Program-made: the position numbers and the translations under genes
Notes under the pieces: generated by a model
The model's database searches: none
Told to the model about the DNA's origin: nothing
The model's input: only the letters and a program-made list of their open reading frames with translations
DNA from: an uncultured Clostridia bacterium
GTDB taxonomy: Bacteria; Bacillota; Peptococcia; Peptococcales; Peptococcaceae
NCBI GenBank assembly: GCA_944391625.1
Contig: CALXUG010000031.1
Span: 1 to 35,314, forward strand
Direction of reading: 5' to 3'
DNA: 35,314 bases
Shown here: piece after piece, positions 1 to 9,561 of the stretch
Numbering within the stretch: position 1 is the stretch's first letter
Layout: every line of letters begins with the position of its first letter

Positions 1-181
1 CAAAGTGAAGCAGACCGACAAGCAGATGTCCACTGCCCGACGCCTTTCTGGTCGGGTAGGAGGGCAGGCAACAAACAGTCTCCCGATAATGCAGCATCAC
101 AAATAAAATTCTTTCATTACCTGTTTGTGTTAGCCGCAAATAGTCTAACATGCGTGTTTCCCTTGCACCCTGCTTCACCCA
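1..181. ncRNA. candidate multibranched structured RNA (unassigned, strand uncertain)
   Basis: No protein gene is seen here, but the sequence folds into a closed multibranch structure. The ends pair perfectly (GTGAAGCAG at 5-13 with CTGCTTCAC at 170-178). Inside are GACA 17-20/TGTC 27-30; CTGCCC 33-38/GGGCAG 62-67, or alternatively CCCGAC 36-41/GTCGGG 51-56; ACAAACAG 71-78/CTGTTTGT 121-128, extended inward by TAATG 87-91/CATTA 115-119; and GTTAG 129-133/CTAAC 145-149. The inverted repeats are read directly; that the region is transcribed as an RNA is inference. On the minus strand it would follow the metK terminator, and on the plus strand it would start at or before the window edge. I do not recognise tmRNA, RNase P or SRP RNA motifs. 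A 6S-like RNA was considered, but the fold looks more branched than a 6S rod. Confidence 0.4.
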
Positions 182-189
182 TACAAATT

Positions 190-222
190 AAAAATGCCGC
201 CAACCAAGCATTGGTCAGCGGC
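190..222 (-). terminator. intrinsic terminator after metK
   Basis: A 12-bp stem (arms at 196-207 and 211-222, two G-U pairs, 3-nt loop) is followed on the minus strand by a T5 run. It lies about 50 bp beyond the metK stop codon and ends the long minus-strand gene series. Confidence 0.85.
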
Positions 223-274
223 AAAAACGCATACTATTTTTTCTTTCAGAATGATTGATTCATTCTGCATATTT

Positions 275-1456
275 TTACTCTGCAACAGATTGTTTGAGCG
301 CATCTACTTTGTTCAGCTGTTCCCAGGGCAAATCCAGATCGGTACGGCCAAAATGACCATATGCCGCAACCTGTTTATAAATCGGACGGCGCAGATCCAG
401 TTCACGGATAATGCCCGCCGGACGCAAATCAAAATTATCCCGCACAGCTTTTACAATTTTTTCTTCCGGCACTTTATTGGTACCGAAGGTATCCACCAAA
501 ATAGACACCGGATAGGCAACACCAATGGCATAGGCCAGCTGCACTTCACAGCGGTCAGCCAAACCGGCTGCTACAATATTTTTGGCAACATAGCGGGCTG
601 CATATGCGCCGGAACGGTCCACTTTTGTGCAGTCCTTACCGGAAAAAGCGCCGCCGCCATGGCGCGCCATACCGCCATAGGTATCTACAATGATTTTACG
701 GCCGGTTAAGCCGGTATCACCCTGCGGACCGCCAATAACAAAACGGCCTGTCGGATTGATAAAATATTTAGTATTTTCATCAAGGAATTGGGCCGGAATC
801 ACCGGTTTGATGACTTTCTCAATCACATCGTGACGAATCTGTTCCAGAGAAGCTTCTCCTTTATGCTGTGTAGAAACCACCACTGCATCTACACGAACCG
901 GCTTATCATTTTCATATTCCACAGTAACCTGTGATTTACCATCCGGCAGCAGATATGGAATCTCTCCGTTTTTCCGCATAGCTGTCAGCTGACGGGTCAA
1001 ACCGTGCGCCAGATAAACAGGCAATGGCATGTAGCTGTCGGTTTCATTGGTTGCATAACCAAACATCATGCCCTGGTCCCCGGCGCCGATAGCGTCAGCT
1101 TCGTCAATCTCACCATTTTTAGCTTCCAGCGCTTTATCAACGCCCATGGCAATATCAGGAGACTGCTCGTCAATAGAAGTCAGCACCGCACTTGTATTGC
1201 AGTCAAAGCCATAGGTTGCATTGGTGTAACCGATTTCCTTGATGGTTTCACGAACAATCTTAGGCATATCTACATAACAGCTTGTACTAATTTCGCCTGC
1301 AATCAGAGCCATCCCTGTTGTCAGGAAGGTTTCACATGCTACACGGGCCATTGGGTCTTTTGCCACAATAGCGTCCAAAATGGCATCGGAAATCTGGTCA
1401 GCCATTTTGTCAGGATGTCCTTCTGTTACTGATTCAGAAGTGAATAATTTACGCAT
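275..1456 (-). CDS. metK: S-adenosylmethionine synthetase
   Basis: This enzyme makes S-adenosylmethionine from methionine and ATP in the cytosol. The 393-residue product has the usual family length and motifs: the N-terminal [13 protein letters not shown] stretch that binds methionine and [15 protein letters not shown] near residue 115, and the glycine-rich [16 protein letters not shown] loop near residue 265. The start is the ATG at 1456, preceded by AAGGAG at 9 nt; a TTG nine bases upstream lies between this site and the ATG and is unlikely. No SAM riboswitch is visible in the short gap to coaBC, so metK may be read through from the upstream series. A clear terminator follows. Confidence 0.97.
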   Translation of the reverse strand: MRKLFTSESVTEGHPDKMADQISDAILDAIVAKDPMARVACETFLTTGMALIAGEISTSCYVDMPKIVRETIKEIGYTNATYGFDCNTSAVLTSIDEQSPDIAMGVDKALEAKNGEIDEADAIGAGDQGMMFGYATNETDSYMPLPVYLAHGLTRQLTAMRKNGEIPYLLPDGKSQVTVEYENDKPVRVDAVVVSTQHKGEASLEQIRHDVIEKVIKPVIPAQFLDENTKYFINPTGRFVIGGPQGDTGLTGRKIIVDTYGGMARHGGGAFSGKDCTKVDRSGAYAARYVAKNIVAAGLADRCEVQLAYAIGVAYPVSILVDTFGTNKVPEEKIVKAVRDNFDLRPAGIIRELDLRRPIYKQVAAYGHFGRTDLDLPWEQLNKVDALKQSVAE

Positions 1457-1533
1457 TTTCCACAACTCCTTGAGTAAAAATATCTTGTTTTATTTTATTT
1501 TTGTTCTGTTTTATTCTTAATTGTTTCTATTGT

Positions 1534-2745
1534 TTATTTTCTGTCTGTTTCACCATTCCGCATTTGATATACCTGCAATACCTGATCTAGAATTTTATCA
1601 GCAACCTGCTCCTTGCTCAAAACCGGCAAGGGAGTCACACTGCCGTCAGCGCTGTACAGAACAATGCGGTTGGTATCCTTGCCAAACCCGCTGTGCTGTT
1701 CGGTAAGATCATTGGCTGCGATAAAGTCTACCTGTTTTTGTTTTAACTTCCGCATTGCATTTTGCTGTATATCATTGGTTTCCGCAGCAAAGCCCACCAG
1801 GATCTGCTTTTCTTTATGGGCGCCCAGCCATGCTAAAATATCCGGATTGCGCTCCAATTCCAATACCATATCCCCGTCGGATTTTTTGATTTTCTGCGCA
1901 GCTGCATGCTTGGGCCGATAATCAGCCACTGCTGCTGATTTAATCACCACATCGGCGGCAGAAAACTGCTGCTGCACAGCTGCAAACATATCCTGCGCCG
2001 ACACAACAGGCACAAACGCAACACCGGAAGGCACCATCTGGGCAGAAGGCCCGCTGATTAACACAACCTCCGCACCCCGGTTGACAGCCTGCCGTGCAAG
2101 GGCATAACCCATCTTTCCGCTGCTGTGATTGGTAATGTACCGCACCGGATCAATTACCTCACAGGTAGGGCCAGCTGTTACCACAATGCGCAGCCCCTGC
2201 AGATCCTGCTGCCGCAATCGACCGGTTACAGCAGCAATCTGCACAGGCTCCGCCATTCTACCCTTTCCCGATGTGCCGCAGGCCAGCTGACCTTCCTCAG
2301 GCTCTATCATATGATATCCTGCCTCTTTGAGCATAGCCATATTGCGCTGCACCAAAGCATTGGCATACATCTGATCATTCATGGCCGGTGCAAAATAAAC
2401 CGGAGCAGCAGTAGCCAGCACACAGGTAGACAATAAATCATCCGCCAGTCCCTGCGCTACTTTCCCGATAAAGTTTGCTGTCGCCGGTGCAATCAAAAAA
2501 CAATCAGCCCATCGCGCCAGCCCGATATGCTCTACCTGCCACTGCGGATTCTCCTGCAGCGCAAACATATCACAATATACCGGATTGCCCGACAGCGTCT
2601 GCAGCGTCAGCGGTGTAATAAACCGCTGCGCATGCTCTGTCATAATGCAGCGAACCTCATGCCCCTGTTTTACCAGCAACCGAACCAGCTCTGCCGACTT
2701 ATATGCCGCAATACCGCCGGTAACACCTAAAATAATATTGGCCAT
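1534..2745 (-). CDS. coaBC: bifunctional phosphopantothenoylcysteine decarboxylase / phosphopantothenate-cysteine ligase
   Basis: CoaBC catalyses two consecutive steps of coenzyme A synthesis: ligation of cysteine to 4'-phosphopantothenate, then FMN-dependent decarboxylation to phosphopantetheine. The N-terminal CoaC flavoprotein domain (about residues 1-180) starts with ILGVTGGIAAYKS and contains APAMNDQMY, the conserved Asn-bearing substrate motif. The C-terminal CoaB domain (about 185-395) contains VTAGPTCEVIDPVRYITN and ITNHSSGKMG, and the later AANDL motif. At 403 residues it has the normal fused length. A GGGGAGA ribosome site sits 7 nt before the ATG. It follows rpoZ by 36 bp, an order typical of Firmicutes (gmk-rpoZ-coaBC). 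The usual next gene, priA, is absent and metK takes its place. Confidence 0.97.
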   Translation of the reverse strand: MANIILGVTGGIAAYKSAELVRLLVKQGHEVRCIMTEHAQRFITPLTLQTLSGNPVYCDMFALQENPQWQVEHIGLARWADCFLIAPATANFIGKVAQGLADDLLSTCVLATAAPVYFAPAMNDQMYANALVQRNMAMLKEAGYHMIEPEEGQLACGTSGKGRMAEPVQIAAVTGRLRQQDLQGLRIVVTAGPTCEVIDPVRYITNHSSGKMGYALARQAVNRGAEVVLISGPSAQMVPSGVAFVPVVSAQDMFAAVQQQFSAADVVIKSAAVADYRPKHAAAQKIKKSDGDMVLELERNPDILAWLGAHKEKQILVGFAAETNDIQQNAMRKLKQKQVDFIAANDLTEQHSGFGKDTNRIVLYSADGSVTPLPVLSKEQVADKILDQVLQVYQMRNGETDRK

Positions 2746-2781
2746 TGTGCTTTCTCCCCATAATCTCCCTGCTAAAAGAGC

Positions 2782-2988
2782 TTATTTAATGCCTTCTGTC
2801 GTTTGCTCATAAGTAATTTTATTTTCACCAATTTCCTGCAAAGCCATTGTCACCGGTTTTTTTGCACCGCCGGTATTCAACGCTTCCGAACCGTCCACAA
2901 TTTCTCTGGCCCGTTTTGCAGCAGCGCAAACCAAAGAATATTTACTGTCAGCCTTTGTTAATAATTCATCAATTGTTGGTTCTACCAT
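2782..2988 (-). CDS. rpoZ: DNA-directed RNA polymerase omega subunit
   Basis: Omega helps assemble RNA polymerase by chaperoning the beta' subunit. The 68-residue product begins MVEPTIDELLTKADSKYSLV and contains the family hallmark AAKRAREI, followed by the short acidic and Lys-rich helix region that ends in KKPVTMALQEI. I place the start at 2988 because GGAGG lies exactly 8 nt upstream. A longer frame starting at 3003 would put its own ATG inside this ribosome site. It sits between gmk and coaBC as in many Firmicutes, with a 63-bp gap to gmk. Confidence 0.93.
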   Translation of the reverse strand: MVEPTIDELLTKADSKYSLVCAAAKRAREIVDGSEALNTGGAKKPVTMALQEIGENKITYEQTTEGIK

Positions 2989-3051
2989 ACTAAAAACCTC
3001 CATACCTATTGATCTTCTGTTTTTTATTGCTCACTTTTTCATTACTTAGTA

Positions 3052-3663
3052 TTACTTACTTGATGCGTCATCGCAATTGCGCCAGCTGCGGCATTTTTCT
3101 GCCACCAGAATGGCCTTCAATTTATTGGCAGCAGCGGCCACATCATCATTGACGATCACATAATCATATTTACTTCTCTGCTCCAGTTCTTCCAGCGCAC
3201 AACTCAAACGTTTTTCCATTTCTTCCGCCGATTCCGTTCCTCTGCCGGACAGACGGCTGCGCAGTTCCTCCAAAGAAGGCGGCGCAATAAAAATCAAAAT
3301 TGCTTCCGGCCAAGCTGCCCGCACCTGAAAAGCACCCTGCGGGTCTATCTCCAAAATGCAATCATTGCCCCGTTCCAGCACTTCTTCTACATATTGCCGC
3401 GGTGTACCGTAATAATTGTCGTACACCTGGGCCCATTCCAAAAATCCTCCCTGCTCCCGCAGCTGTTCAAAGGTTTCTTTGTCATAGAAAAAGTATTCCC
3501 GTCCGTGTACCTCTCCATTCCGCGGATTTCTGGTCGTAGCAGAAATGGAATATTCTATCGAAACATCTTCACTGTTGCGGACAGCCGCACACACAGTGCC
3601 CTTTCCTGTACCGGAAGGACCGGACAACACAATCAGAAGCCCTTTCTGTTTCTTCTGTTCCAT
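3052..3663 (-). CDS. gmk: guanylate kinase
   Basis: This enzyme phosphorylates GMP (and dGMP) to GDP with ATP. The P-loop GPSGTGKGT lies at about residues 16-24. The GMP-binding region follows with SATTRNPRNGEVHGREYFF, including the conserved Arg and Tyr residues, and the lid region contains RLSGRGTES. At 203 residues it has the standard length. The ribosome site GAGGGAG precedes the ATG by about 5 nt. It is 26 bp downstream of remA and upstream of rpoZ. This yicC-remA-gmk-rpoZ order is well conserved in the phylum, which strengthens all four calls. Confidence 0.96.
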   Translation of the reverse strand: MEQKKQKGLLIVLSGPSGTGKGTVCAAVRNSEDVSIEYSISATTRNPRNGEVHGREYFFYDKETFEQLREQGGFLEWAQVYDNYYGTPRQYVEEVLERGNDCILEIDPQGAFQVRAAWPEAILIFIAPPSLEELRSRLSGRGTESAEEMEKRLSCALEELEQRSKYDYVIVNDDVAAAANKLKAILVAEKCRSWRNCDDASSK

Positions 3664-3689
3664 ATGGTCTCCCTCTCATTATTTCTATT

Positions 3690-3929
3690 CTACTCCGGAT
3701 TTAACCTGCCGACTAATGTTTCCGGCTGAATTGCCGACAATATAATATAGGCGCTGTCGGTAAAAATCACCGATCTGGTTTTTCGGCCATGGGTAACGTC
3801 AATGACCGTTCCTGCTTCCTTCGCCTCCTGTATCTGCCGTTTAATCGGCGCACTTTCCGGCGACACCACCGCTATTATTTTTTGCACCTGCACCATATTG
3901 TCAAATCCAACATTCATAAATGCATCCAT
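3690..3929 (-). CDS. remA: RemA-family DNA-binding regulator (DUF370)
   Basis: The 79-residue protein matches the RemA/DUF370 family; the hallmark [17 protein letters not shown] is at about residues 19-35, followed by [17 protein letters not shown] and the C-terminal [10 protein letters not shown]. In Bacillus subtilis RemA is a small DNA-binding activator of biofilm matrix genes; its targets here are unknown. The start has AAAGGGGG about 7 nt upstream. A second in-frame ATG (four codons later) is possible, but it is less well placed. It lies between yicC (21 bp) and gmk (26 bp), the conserved genomic position of this family. Confidence 0.9.
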   Translation of the reverse strand: MDAFMNVGFDNMVQVQKIIAVVSPESAPIKRQIQEAKEAGTVIDVTHGRKTRSVIFTDSAYIILSAIQPETLVGRLNPE

Positions 3930-3950
3930 CAGATTCCCCCTTTCAGGAGA

Positions 3951-4829
3951 TTATTCGATGTTCTGTACCTGCTCTCTCAGCTTTTCCAGCTCACTTTTCA
4001 TTTCTACTACCAAACGGCCTGTTTCCAAATCATTGGCTTTAGAACCAATGGTGTTGGTTTCCCGGTTCATTTCCTGAATCAAAAAATCCAGCTTACGGCC
4101 AATGCTATTATTTTGCGCTGCAATCTGATAAAACTGTTCAAAATGGCTCTGCAGCCGCACCAGTTCTTCATCAATACAGCTTTTCTCCGCAAAATAGGCA
4201 ACTTCCTGGGCCAGCCGTTCCTGATCCACTGCTGTGCTGTTCAGCAACTCAGCAATGCGATCTTCCAGCTTTTCTTTATATTCAGCCAACAACAACGGAC
4301 TGCGGGTTTCTATTTGGGCGGTCAGCGTTTTCAATCCGGCAATTTTTTCTATCATATTTTGCTGAATATGAGCGCCTTCCTGCTCCCGCATGGCAATATG
4401 CTGCTCCATTGCCTGCCGCAATACCTGCTCCATCAACGGCCAGATTTCCTGCATATCCAATTCTTCCTCTTCTTTGCAGATAACATCCGGCAGCGTCACC
4501 AGCCGATAAGGATCCGGCTTGTAAACTGCACCGGGAATCAATGCTGCCAGCTGCGCCATCGCCTGATGGTACGCCAACGCACGCTGCTGATCAACCTGCA
4601 CCGGCTTGGCCGCCTCGGTCATCTCCTGGGTGCGCACAAACACATCCACCTTGCCCCGTTCAATATACCCGTTGATCACTTTTTTCATTTTATCTTCCAG
4701 CGCCAGAAACTGTCTGGGCTGTTTGATGGTAATTTCACTATACCGATGATTGACAGCCTTTACTTCGACTACAATACGCAGCGCGCCATTATCGCCTTCG
4801 CCTCGTCCATATCCTGTCATACTTCTCAT
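3951..4829 (-). CDS. yicC: YicC family endoribonuclease
   Basis: The product begins MRSMTGYGRGE, the diagnostic YicC N-terminus, followed by VEVKAVNHRYSEI. The C-terminal part contains the DUF1732 signature (FLIQEMNRETNTIGSKAND, about residues 245-263). Family members, including E. coli YicC and Bacillus YloC, are reported endoribonucleases. The long Glu/Gln-rich helical middle (about 85-240) is typical. At 292 residues it is of normal length. GGAGG precedes the ATG by about 10 nt. It is the first gene of the conserved yicC-remA-gmk-rpoZ block. A 373-residue open frame on the opposite strand covers this gene and is only a shadow. Confidence 0.93.
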   Translation of the reverse strand: MRSMTGYGRGEGDNGALRIVVEVKAVNHRYSEITIKQPRQFLALEDKMKKVINGYIERGKVDVFVRTQEMTEAAKPVQVDQQRALAYHQAMAQLAALIPGAVYKPDPYRLVTLPDVICKEEEELDMQEIWPLMEQVLRQAMEQHIAMREQEGAHIQQNMIEKIAGLKTLTAQIETRSPLLLAEYKEKLEDRIAELLNSTAVDQERLAQEVAYFAEKSCIDEELVRLQSHFEQFYQIAAQNNSIGRKLDFLIQEMNRETNTIGSKANDLETGRLVVEMKSELEKLREQVQNIE

Positions 4830-4893
4830 TGTTCTCAGGCCTCCAGAAAAATTCTACCTTATATTGTAACCGATTCATGTTTAAAAAGAAAGC

Positions 4894-6861
4894 TTATCTT
4901 TTCTTTTTAGACTTTCTTTTTTGTTTTTCTTCTTGCTTACGCTTATCCATGTTTCCTGCTTTTCCCTGCGGATATTGTTTGGACTTTCCCTTGCTCGGAG
5001 CGGCAGCCTTTTTACCCGCACCCGGTTTTCTGCGCTCCCTGCTGTCGGCTTCCGCCCGCTTACCTTTGCCGGGCCGAATCAGGCAGTTGGGGCCAAAACC
5101 AATCAAATCTTCCCGTCCGGCCTTCACCAGCGCTTCGTACACCAACTCGTAGTTTTTAGGGTTGCGGTACTGCATCAGCGCTCGCTGCATGGCTTTTTCG
5201 TGAGGATCGCGGGGCACATACACCGGCTCCATGGTGCGGGGATCATAACCGCTGTAATACATAGCGGTGGCCATACTGCCGGGCGTAGGAATAAAGTCCT
5301 GCACCTGCTCCGGATTATAGCCAATATCACGAATATACTCTGCCAAAATAACCGCATCCTGCAAGGTACAGCCGGGATGGCTGGACATAAAATAAGGCAC
5401 CAGATACTGTTCCTTGCCCACCCGCTTGTTATAATCAAAATATCGTTTCACAAAACCGTCAAACACTTTGCGCTGCGGTTTTCCCATATAATACAGCGCA
5501 TTGGGCGCCACATGCTCCGGCGCTACCTTCAGCAGACCGCTGATATGGAACTGGCACATTTCATCAAAAAAGGTAGGATCGGGATCTGCCATAATATAAT
5601 CAAACCGGACGCCGGAGCGGATAAATACCTTTTTTACTTTTTCCAAATTCCGGACTGTGCGCAAAATGTCCAGATATTCTTTATGATCCACAATCAGATT
5701 GGGGCAAATGTCAGGAAACAGACACTGCCGTTCCTTGCAGGCGCCCACCTTCATCTGTTTCTTGCAGGACATATTGCGGAAATTGCCCGTCGGGCCTCCC
5801 ACATCATGGATATAGCCCTTAAAATTAGGCAGCCTGGTCATTAATGCAGCTTCTTCCACAATAGACTCCTTGCTGCGGTTTTGGATAATCCGGCCCTGAT
5901 GAAAATTAATGGCGCAGAAGGTACATCCGCCAAAGCAGCCTCTGTGATCGGTGATGCTGAACTCCACTTCCTGCAGCGCAGGAATGCCGCCTGCTTTTTC
6001 GTAGCGGGGATGATAGGTGCGCTGAAAAGGCAGCTGATAGATGGCGTCCATTTCTTTTTGCTCCAGCGGTTTGGCCGGCGGCATTTGAATCAGATACCGG
6101 TCTCCGTGGGGCTGCACCAAAATCTTGCCCAAAAACGGATTCTGTTCCCGGTTTTGAATGGCAAAAGCTTCCGCAAATTTCTTTTTGTCCCTGCCCACTT
6201 CCTCAAAGCTGGGCAAAACTATATAGTCTCCCTTTTGGGGCAAGGTATCGCTCCAATAACAAGTACCCTGCACATTGCGCATTTTATGCAAAGGCCATCC
6301 CTTGGCAAACCCATGACTCAAATATTGCAGCTGATGCTCGCTCATACCGTACATCAGCAAATCGGCGCCGGATGTCTGCATAATAGACGGACGCACATTG
6401 TCCTCCCAGTAATCATAATGGGCAAACCGGCGCAGACTGGCCTCCACACCGCCAATCATCAAAGGCACATCAGGATAAGCCTGCCGCACCAGCTGACAAT
6501 ACACATCAACAGCCCTGTCCGGCCGCAGCCCTTTTTGCCCGCCCGGCGAATAGGCATCGCTGCTGCGGGGCTTCTTAGCTGCAGTATAATGATTAACCAT
6601 GGAATCAATATTGCCGCTGCCCACCAAAAAGGCATACCGGGGACAGCCAAAGGTTTTCATACTTTCACAGCGGGTCACATCGGGCTGGGCAATGATACCC
6701 ACCCGAAACCCTTCCCGTTCCAGTAAACGGGCAATCAACGCCGTTCCAAAACTGGGATGGTCCACATAAGCATCTCCTGATACCACTACAAAATCCAGTT
6801 CATCCCATCCTCTGCTGCGGGCCTCTTTCATATTTACCGGTAAAAAAAGATGTTCATGCAT
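4894..6861 (-). CDS. ygiQ: YgiQ family radical SAM protein
   Basis: This is a 655-residue member of the YgiQ/UPF0313 radical SAM family, whose reaction is not established. The N-terminus ([20 protein letters not shown]) and the following B12-binding-like region are family-typical. The CX3CX2C cluster motif appears as [12 protein letters not shown] at about residues 311-322. The DUF3362 C-terminal domain ends near residue 610 and is followed by a very basic low-complexity tail rich in Lys, Ala and Gly (about 45 residues). The gene starts 4 nt after glcD stops, with its GGAG site inside the end of glcD, so it is probably cotranslated or at least cotranscribed with the glc genes. No functional link between the two is known to me. 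Confidence 0.93.
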   Translation of the reverse strand: MHEHLFLPVNMKEARSRGWDELDFVVVSGDAYVDHPSFGTALIARLLEREGFRVGIIAQPDVTRCESMKTFGCPRYAFLVGSGNIDSMVNHYTAAKKPRSSDAYSPGGQKGLRPDRAVDVYCQLVRQAYPDVPLMIGGVEASLRRFAHYDYWEDNVRPSIMQTSGADLLMYGMSEHQLQYLSHGFAKGWPLHKMRNVQGTCYWSDTLPQKGDYIVLPSFEEVGRDKKKFAEAFAIQNREQNPFLGKILVQPHGDRYLIQMPPAKPLEQKEMDAIYQLPFQRTYHPRYEKAGGIPALQEVEFSITDHRGCFGGCTFCAINFHQGRIIQNRSKESIVEEAALMTRLPNFKGYIHDVGGPTGNFRNMSCKKQMKVGACKERQCLFPDICPNLIVDHKEYLDILRTVRNLEKVKKVFIRSGVRFDYIMADPDPTFFDEMCQFHISGLLKVAPEHVAPNALYYMGKPQRKVFDGFVKRYFDYNKRVGKEQYLVPYFMSSHPGCTLQDAVILAEYIRDIGYNPEQVQDFIPTPGSMATAMYYSGYDPRTMEPVYVPRDPHEKAMQRALMQYRNPKNYELVYEALVKAGREDLIGFGPNCLIRPGKGKRAEADSRERRKPGAGKKAAAPSKGKSKQYPQGKAGNMDKRKQEEKQKRKSKKKR

Positions 6862-6865
6862 GATT

Positions 6866-8260
6866 TCACTCCAATTCCTGTTCTATAAAAATTTTACCCG
6901 GATTCAAAATACCGGCTGGATCCAATCCATCCTTTACAGCCTTCTGCGCTTTATAACCGGCAGGCCCTAACTCCTGCAGCACATAGGGTGCCTTCATAAA
7001 CCCAATGCCGTGCTCGCCGGACAATGTGCCGCCCAAAGCCAGCGCATTGCTGAACAATTCGCCGATGGCTGCTTCCACCCGTTCCATTTCCTCTGCATTT
7101 CGCTTATCGGTCATAATATTGGGATGCAGATTGCCGTCACCGGCATGACCAAATACCACCATGTTCAACTGATATTTACGGGCAATCTCTTTGACTGCCT
7201 GAATCATGGCCGGTATGGCAGCAGGCGGCACCGCAATATCCTCGCCGATTTTGGTAGGATTGATTTTGCCGCAGGCGCCGGAAATAGACTTGCGCGCTTT
7301 CCACAAAGCAGTCCGTTCTGCTTCTGTATGGGCAACTTCAATTTTCACAGCGCCATTGTCCCGACAGATGGCGATAATCTGCTCCAGCTGCTGCTCTACC
7401 TCCCACAGCTCGCCATCCACTTCCAGCAGCACAAAGGCTTCTTTGGTGGTATCCAGACCAATCTGCAAAAAGTTTTCTACGGCAGCAATGGTCATCTGAT
7501 CCATAATTTCAATGGTAGTCGGCACAATCCCGGCGCTGATAATGGCGCTGACTGTCTGCGCTGCATCGCCCAAGTGATCATATTGGGCCAGCGCCGTTTT
7601 GATAGCCTGCGGTTTGGGCAGCAGCCGCACCGTAATTTTTGTGATAATGGCTAAAGTGCCTTCCGATCCGGTAAACAACATGGGCAAATCCAGCCATCCG
7701 GTCAACCCGTCTACCACATTGCCCACCGTGACAATTTCTCCGTCGGCCAAAACCAGCTCCAAGGCCAGCACATAATCCCGGGTAACGCCGTATTTTACCC
7801 CTCTGCCGCCGCCGGCGCACTCCGCCACATTGCCGCCCAGCGTGCTCATTCCGCTGCTGGACGGATCCGGCGGATAAAACAAGCCCTGCTTGGCAGCCTC
7901 GGCAATCAAAGTATTGGTGATGACACCCGGTTCTACCACCGCATACTGCTCATCGGCATTCAGTTCCACAATACGCCGAAACGCTGTCATTTCCAGCAAA
8001 ATACCGCCCTGCAGCGCCACCGGACCACCGGACAGACAAGTGCCCGCGCCCCGCGCCGTCAACGGCACATGATGGGCAGCGGCAATTTTCACCACTGCAG
8101 CCACTTCCTTAGCCGTATGCGGCTTGACAACCACCTCCGGCTTATGCTCCTGAAAAGTGCTGTCAAAGGAATACACCATCAGCTTTTCTTCTGCATTGCT
8201 GACATATTGGGAACCCACAGCGGCTTTCAGTTCTTCTAACACTGCTGCTGTTATTGTCAT
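6866..8260 (-). CDS. glcD: FAD-linked 2-hydroxyacid oxidase subunit, GlcD type
   Basis: This 464-residue flavoprotein of the vanillyl-alcohol-oxidase fold would oxidise glycolate or a related 2-hydroxyacid such as lactate; the substrate cannot be read from sequence. The FAD-binding domain contains [13 protein letters not shown] and later [10 protein letters not shown]. The C-terminal FAD-oxidase domain contains [12 protein letters not shown] and [13 protein letters not shown]. The start is the ATG at 8260, with GGGAGGTG 7 nt upstream; the longer frame to 8389 lies inside glcF and lacks support. Start and glcF stop share ATGA (4-bp overlap), indicating translational coupling. The order here is E-F-D, not the D-E-F order of E. 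coli. Confidence 0.92.
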   Translation of the reverse strand: MTITAAVLEELKAAVGSQYVSNAEEKLMVYSFDSTFQEHKPEVVVKPHTAKEVAAVVKIAAAHHVPLTARGAGTCLSGGPVALQGGILLEMTAFRRIVELNADEQYAVVEPGVITNTLIAEAAKQGLFYPPDPSSSGMSTLGGNVAECAGGGRGVKYGVTRDYVLALELVLADGEIVTVGNVVDGLTGWLDLPMLFTGSEGTLAIITKITVRLLPKPQAIKTALAQYDHLGDAAQTVSAIISAGIVPTTIEIMDQMTIAAVENFLQIGLDTTKEAFVLLEVDGELWEVEQQLEQIIAICRDNGAVKIEVAHTEAERTALWKARKSISGACGKINPTKIGEDIAVPPAAIPAMIQAVKEIARKYQLNMVVFGHAGDGNLHPNIMTDKRNAEEMERVEAAIGELFSNALALGGTLSGEHGIGFMKAPYVLQELGPAGYKAQKAVKDGLDPAGILNPGKIFIEQELE

Positions 8261-9561
8261 GGCTGCACCTCCCTGTTCTGCTGATGCAGCCCGTAACTCT
8301 CTGCCAGCAATTCTACAATATGCTTTGTTTCCACTGCAATGCCATCCTGCGCCAGTCCATCTTTGATATGCATCAGACAGGCCGGACATCCCACTGCTAC
8401 CACATCAGCGCTGGTCTGGGCAATATGCTCCGTTTTTTGCTGATTAATCTGGCGGGACAGCTGATAATATTTCAAATTAAAAGAACCGCCCGACCCGCAG
8501 CAGCCATCCGCCTTTTCCATTTCAAGATAGGTGCTTGCCGGAATGGCCTGCAAAACCTGCCGCGGCTGCTTGTTGATTTTCTGTCCCCGGTTTAAATGAC
8601 AGGAATCGTGATAGGTGATTTTCAGCGGCAAAGGCTGCATCTGCTCGGTATTCAGACCGATCATCATCAAAAATTCACTAATATCTCTGGTTTTCTTACC
8701 CAATTCTACCGCAAGGGCATAATCGGGATGATCTTCGCCCAACACATGGGGAAACTCCTGTTTCCATGCCAATCCGCAGGAGCCGCAGCCGGTAATGATG
8801 TAATCCACGTCCAGCTTGCCAAACGCCTCCAGGTTACGATGGATTAAGTCTGAGGCAATTTCCGTTTCGCCGGAAGTAAACAGCGGCGTTCCGCAGCAAT
8901 GCTGTTCTTTTGGGGTAACCACTGTAACACCGTGCAGATTTAATACGCCGATTAAATCCTGACCAATCTGCGGATACACATAATTCAACATACAGCCGGT
9001 AAAAAACGCCACCCGATACCGCTGTTCCCCTTTGGCAGCGGCAGTCAGCGGCACCATCTTTTTCAGATGCTTTTTGGGCAGATTGGGAATAATCCGACGC
9101 TGATTAAAACCGGCCATAGGCAGCGGCACCCGCGCCACCTGTCCATGCCCATCGGCAGCCGGTTTAAAAATCAGCCGCTGAAACAGCGAACCGCAGGTTA
9201 AGCCAAAATCAAAAAATTTTCTCCAGTGCAATGCTCGGAAAATAGACTGCTTGGTAAAGGATAATCCCCGTTCTTTGACAATTTCCTCCCGCATCTCCAA
9301 AAAAATCTGGTAGGTATTCACACCGGACGGGCAATTGGCAGTGCAAGCCTTGCACATAACACACTTGCTGAGCATTTCTACAAAACCATCGGTCAATAAA
9401 AAATCCCCATGGATAAACTTATCCACAATATGCAATTTGCCTCTGGCAGTATAGGATTCATCATCCAACACCTGATGAATGGGGCAAAATTGCCGACAGG
9501 TACCGCAGCGGATACATTTGGATAGTTCCCGCTCCCACCGTTCTATTTTACTTTGTTCCAT
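8257..9561 (-). CDS. glcF: Fe-S subunit of 2-hydroxyacid oxidase, GlcF type
   Basis: This 434-residue iron-sulfur protein would pass electrons from the GlcD/GlcE flavins to an acceptor. Two [4Fe-4S] motifs of type CX2CX2CX3CP lie near the N-terminus: CIRCGTCRQFCP (about 16-27) and CVMCKACTANCP (about 67-78). Two cysteine-rich CCG domains follow, with FFTGCMLNYVYP plus EQHCCGTPLF, and YHDSCHLNRGQ plus ADGCCGSGGSF. These bind a further Fe-S centre in related HdrB/GlcF proteins. No membrane segment is obvious. AGGAGG precedes the ATG by about 9 nt. It overlaps glcE by 14 bp and glcD by 4 bp, so the three genes clearly form one operon. Confidence 0.92.
   Translation of the reverse strand: MEQSKIERWERELSKCIRCGTCRQFCPIHQVLDDESYTARGKLHIVDKFIHGDFLLTDGFVEMLSKCVMCKACTANCPSGVNTYQIFLEMREEIVKERGLSFTKQSIFRALHWRKFFDFGLTCGSLFQRLIFKPAADGHGQVARVPLPMAGFNQRRIIPNLPKKHLKKMVPLTAAAKGEQRYRVAFFTGCMLNYVYPQIGQDLIGVLNLHGVTVVTPKEQHCCGTPLFTSGETEIASDLIHRNLEAFGKLDVDYIITGCGSCGLAWKQEFPHVLGEDHPDYALAVELGKKTRDISEFLMMIGLNTEQMQPLPLKITYHDSCHLNRGQKINKQPRQVLQAIPASTYLEMEKADGCCGSGGSFNLKYYQLSRQINQQKTEHIAQTSADVVAVGCPACLMHIKDGLAQDGIAVETKHIVELLAESYGLHQQNREVQP

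Noticed and set aside
1457-1533. SAM riboswitch before metK
   Set aside because: The gap to coaBC is only 77 bp, AT-rich, and contains no riboswitch-like stems.
3789-4910. 373-residue open frame on the plus strand opposite yicC
   Set aside because: It lies entirely across a well-recognised gene (yicC), has no ribosome site, and its composition (His, Leu, Phe, Gln) is that of a reverse reading.
4921-5844. 307-residue plus-strand frame opposite ygiQ
   Set aside because: The opposite strand has clear radical SAM motifs; this frame shows none.
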